Below, in pieces: positions 61,897 to 64,000 of a stretch of DNA of 64,000 nucleotides (positions are counted from its first letter, which is position 1; each line of letters starts with the position of its first letter). A program made the position numbers and the translations under genes. The notes beneath the pieces were generated by a model that was given only the letters and a program-made list of their open reading frames with translations, searched no databases and was not told where the DNA came from. Source of the stretch: Chloroflexota bacterium (GTDB lineage: Bacteria > Chloroflexota > Limnocylindria > Limnocylindrales > CSP1-4); contig JAJYGH010000065.1 in the NCBI GenBank assembly GCA_021785175.1, forward strand, positions 24,671 through 88,670, in the 5' to 3' direction.

Positions 61897-62642
61897 TGCG
61901 CTCGGCCGACACGGACGGTCGAGCCGCCGACCTGGAGCACATCCCCCGGCCCCAGCGCCACCTCCCGCACCCTCCCGCCGTTGACGAATGACCCATTCGT
62001 GCTGCCGAGATCCGTGTAGACGAGGCCCCCCTGCCTGGCGGACAGGAGGCCGTGCTGACGCGACACGCGCGAATCTGGCAGGACCAGGTCGTTGTCCGGG
62101 GCGCGCCCGATGCGCACGCTCGGTTCGCGCACGGCGAACTCGCGCGGCGCGACACCGGGGGTCTGGACGAGGAGCAGCGCGTATGGCACGCGGGGGGGCG
62201 GCACCTCGAACACCATCGTCGCGCCCGACGGCGCATCGGCCGTCGACACGGGACGTGGCGTCTCCGAGCCCGACCGCTCGCCGTCACCGTCACGGCTGAA
62301 CCGCGTGTCGACGGCGAGATCGCCGGAGGCGACCGCGGGGTCGGCCGACAGGATCACCACGGGTCGTCGCGGCAGGCGGTACCCGTGGCTGCGAGCGTGC
62401 ATGAGCAGGGCTTCGCCGAACGACGGGACCTCGTCCCCGAGCCCCGCGAGTTCGTCCGGATGGACGCGGACGCGATACTGGTCCGGGACGAAGCCGTCCG
62501 GCGAGTGGCGCGCTCCATCCATCGCGCGCTCGAGGCGGTGACGCACCTGAACGGGCTCGACCCCGGCGCCGAACAGTCGGGCGGCCGGGCGCTCGAAGAT
62601 ACGCTCGAAGAACCGCTCGACTGCGGTCAGGGGGCCGGGCAT
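61893..62642 (-). CDS. fhaA: FhaA-like protein (DUF3662 plus FHA domain)
   Basis: A 249-residue cytosolic protein. Residues 1-110 are DUF3662 (AVERFFERIFERP, PVQVRHRLERAMD, DQYRVRVHPDE); a flexible linker follows; residues 155-249 form an FHA domain (VRIGRAPDNDLVLPDSRVSRQH with breaks, STNGSFVNG). FhaA homologues regulate peptidoglycan synthesis through phosphorylated MviN in actinobacteria. It is the first gene of the overlapping run to pbpA, with a 187-base gap to the divergent zinc-ribbon gene. Confidence 0.9.
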   Translation of the reverse strand: MPGPLTAVERFFERIFERPAARLFGAGVEPVQVRHRLERAMDGARHSPDGFVPDQYRVRVHPDELAGLGDEVPSFGEALLMHARSHGYRLPRRPVVILSADPAVASGDLAVDTRFSRDGDGERSGSETPRPVSTADAPSGATMVFEVPPPRVPYALLLVQTPGVAPREFAVREPSVRIGRAPDNDLVLPDSRVSRQHGLLSARQGGLVYTDLGSTNGSFVNGGRVREVALGPGDVLQVGGSTVRVGRAQ

Positions 62643-62829
62643 CGGGCACGGAGTCTAGCACCGGGTTCCCCCCGCACCGTCGAGCCGGACGCCGTCGACT
62701 CGCCGGGCTGCGGGAAGGGACCGGACGGCGGGACGATTGACCGCAGATCCCGCACCGGACGTCCGGGGGACGAGCGACGCACAGCCTGTACTCTGTAGGG
62801 AACCTGCAGGGGCTGAGCGTCGCGTAACG

Positions 62830-64000
62830 ATGACCGACATCCTCACCGAGTCGTACTGCGAGCGGTGCGGGGCGAAGTTCACCTTCGAGTCGCCGAGAGC
62901 GGGCGGCGGGCCCGTTTCGCGCGCTCGCGTCCTGGCGCGCGGCCTTCGCAACTACCTGACCTCCGAGGAATCGCTCGAAGAGGCGCTGGCCGAGGCACGG
63001 CGCGAGCAGGACCGCCAGGCCTCCGGCGTCCAGCTCCGTGCGTTCCATGACGCATTCAGCTTCTGCTTCAGCTGCCGCCAGTACACGTGTCGCGACTGCT
63101 GGAACCCCGAGGCAGGTCGCTGCAGGTCGTGCGCCCCGATGCCCGGCGTCCCCGATCCACTCGACGCGGCGCTCCTCGCGATGGCCGAGGAGGAGGCCAC
63201 ACCGGCGCCGGTTGAGCCCATCCTGGCACCGGTACGCGGCGTCGCAGCGGCGGGCCCGGCCGAGGCGGGCGCGGCGCCGAGCCCCGCGGCCGCCCTGAGC
63301 GAGACATCGCCCGTCTCGCAGGAGCCGGTCCAACCGGCCGCGTTCTCCATGCCGCGGGAGCCGGTCCAACCGGCCGCGGTCTCCGTCGAGCCGGAGGCTG
63401 TCGGTCCGGAGGCTGTCGAGCCGCCCGCGTCCACCGTCGAGATCGAGGTACCCGCCGTCGAGACCGCGATGTTCGGCTCGGCGGCGCTCGAGATCCTCGG
63501 CGGTCTCAGGCCCGCGCCCAAGCACGCGCTCGTCTCCGAGGAGTCGGGCGGCGTCTCGCTCGCGCCGGAACCCGGGCACGAGCAGCTTCCGGCGGAGGCT
63601 TCCGAGGAAGGTGTGGGTCCCGCGGAGGAGCAGCCCGAAGCGGACGACTGGCTCGCACGACGCCTCGGTTCGGAGGCTCCGGAGGCCCGGGCGGCGGAGC
63701 CTCAGCCATCGGCCGAAGCGGTAGGGACGCTCGGCGAGGTCGATCTGGGGGCCGAGCTCGAGGCACGCGGCGCAGCCGAGCCGCCCGAGGCCGAGCCCGC
63801 CGCAGCGGTCGCGCCGGAGACACCCGGGGCCCAGGTGGTAGCCGAATCGGCCCGCGACGAAGTGCCCGCGACAGCCGCGGCGCCGGCCGCGGCTGTCGCT
63901 CCCGTCGCACGCGAGACGCGGGTGCCGGAGGGCGCGGCGCACGAGGAACCCGAGGCACCCGCAGCCGAGATCGAGGCAGAGCCCGTGGCCGCAGCCGAGA
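62830..64000 (+). CDS. zinc-ribbon protein with long Ala/Glu/Pro tail (cut by right edge)
   Basis: Translated from ATG at 62830; the frame is open to the window end. Four CxxC pairs occur in the first 105 residues (CERC at 10-13, CFSC, CRDC and CRSC), enough for two zinc sites, with a helical block (YLTSEESLEEALAEARRE, read with breaks) between the first and second. Beyond residue 120 the protein is a low-complexity stretch of Ala, Glu, Pro and Val with a duplicated REPVQPAA-like unit. The real function, and whether a further domain follows, lies outside the window. Divergent from fhaA. Confidence 0.75.
   Translation, partial: MTDILTESYCERCGAKFTFESPRAGGGPVSRARVLARGLRNYLTSEESLEEALAEARREQDRQASGVQLRAFHDAFSFCFSCRQYTCRDCWNPEAGRCRSCAPMPGVPDPLDAALLAMAEEEATPAPVEPILAPVRGVAAAGPAEAGAAPSPAAALSETSPVSQEPVQPAAFSMPREPVQPAAVSVEPEAVGPEAVEPPASTVEIEVPAVETAMFGSAALEILGGLRPAPKHALVSEESGGVSLAPEPGHEQLPAEASEEGVGPAEEQPEADDWLARRLGSEAPEARAAEPQPSAEAVGTLGEVDLGAELEARGAAEPPEAEPAAAVAPETPGAQVVAESARDEVPATAAAPAAAVAPVARETRVPEGAAHEEPEAPAAEIEAEPVAAAE

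Overview
The window is very GC-rich bacterial chromosome, densely packed with short or overlapping genes (many 4-base ATGA or GTGA overlaps). Several features fit Chloroflexota (the high-GC Limnocylindria-like lineages) or a related deep Gram-positive-type lineage: a tRNA-Trp T-box leader, the FhaA-FhaB-RodA-PbpA cell-wall operon, a DUF2342 zincin next to murI, MmpL-type transport and MrfAB repair. No rRNA or marker gene fixes the taxon, so this is inference.

Layout. 1-3.5 kb: NfeD-type membrane protease (cut by the left edge), a Nudix protein overlapping prephenate dehydrogenase, and an orphan NarL-type response regulator. 3.6-8.7 kb: a minus-strand run of a DnaB-C-like ATPase, inorganic pyrophosphatase, HAD phosphatase and ThpR, then a T-box leader with a UGG specifier controlling a TrpB2-type tryptophan synthase. 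8.8-12.3 kb: M20 peptidase and FtsH.

12.5-17.4 kb: a 4.85-kb integrated element in a tRNA-Met(CAU) gene. It is bounded by a 40-base direct repeat of the tRNA 5' half. It carries a tyrosine recombinase, an AbiEi-like protein without a visible AbiEii partner, an HTH/PIN pair, a small Cys-rich ORF and a Xre/RES pair. Recognisable promoters precede each module, and the apparent original tRNA promoter is left stranded at the far end.

17.4-31.4 kb: DUF6880 and DUF2293 proteins, an M19 dipeptidase homologue lacking metal ligands, an FMN-binding protein, a DivIC-like protein, MrfA-MrfB, a PfkB kinase, YchF, a PHS-type transporter and a D-2-hydroxyacid dehydrogenase. 31.4-38.4 kb: DUF2342 zincin, MurI, a CpaE-like protein, a methyltransferase, an M20D amidohydrolase, an agmatinase-family ureohydrolase and a small membrane protein. 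38.5-50.5 kb: a UvrD helicase fused to an Fe-S PD-(D/E)XK nuclease, a GT87-like transferase, tandem beta-lactamase-fold hydrolases, an MmpL transporter and RarA.

50.6-53.6 kb: three translationally coupled genes that look like a complete phosphorylated serine pathway (class V aminotransferase, SerA, histidine-phosphatase-type phosphatase). 53.7-58.3 kb: MoxR, DUF58 and TgpA-like transglutaminase. 58.4-62.6 kb: FhaA, FhaB, RodA/FtsW and PbpA, all overlapping, for peptidoglycan synthesis. The right edge cuts a zinc-ribbon protein with a long Ala/Glu/Pro tail.
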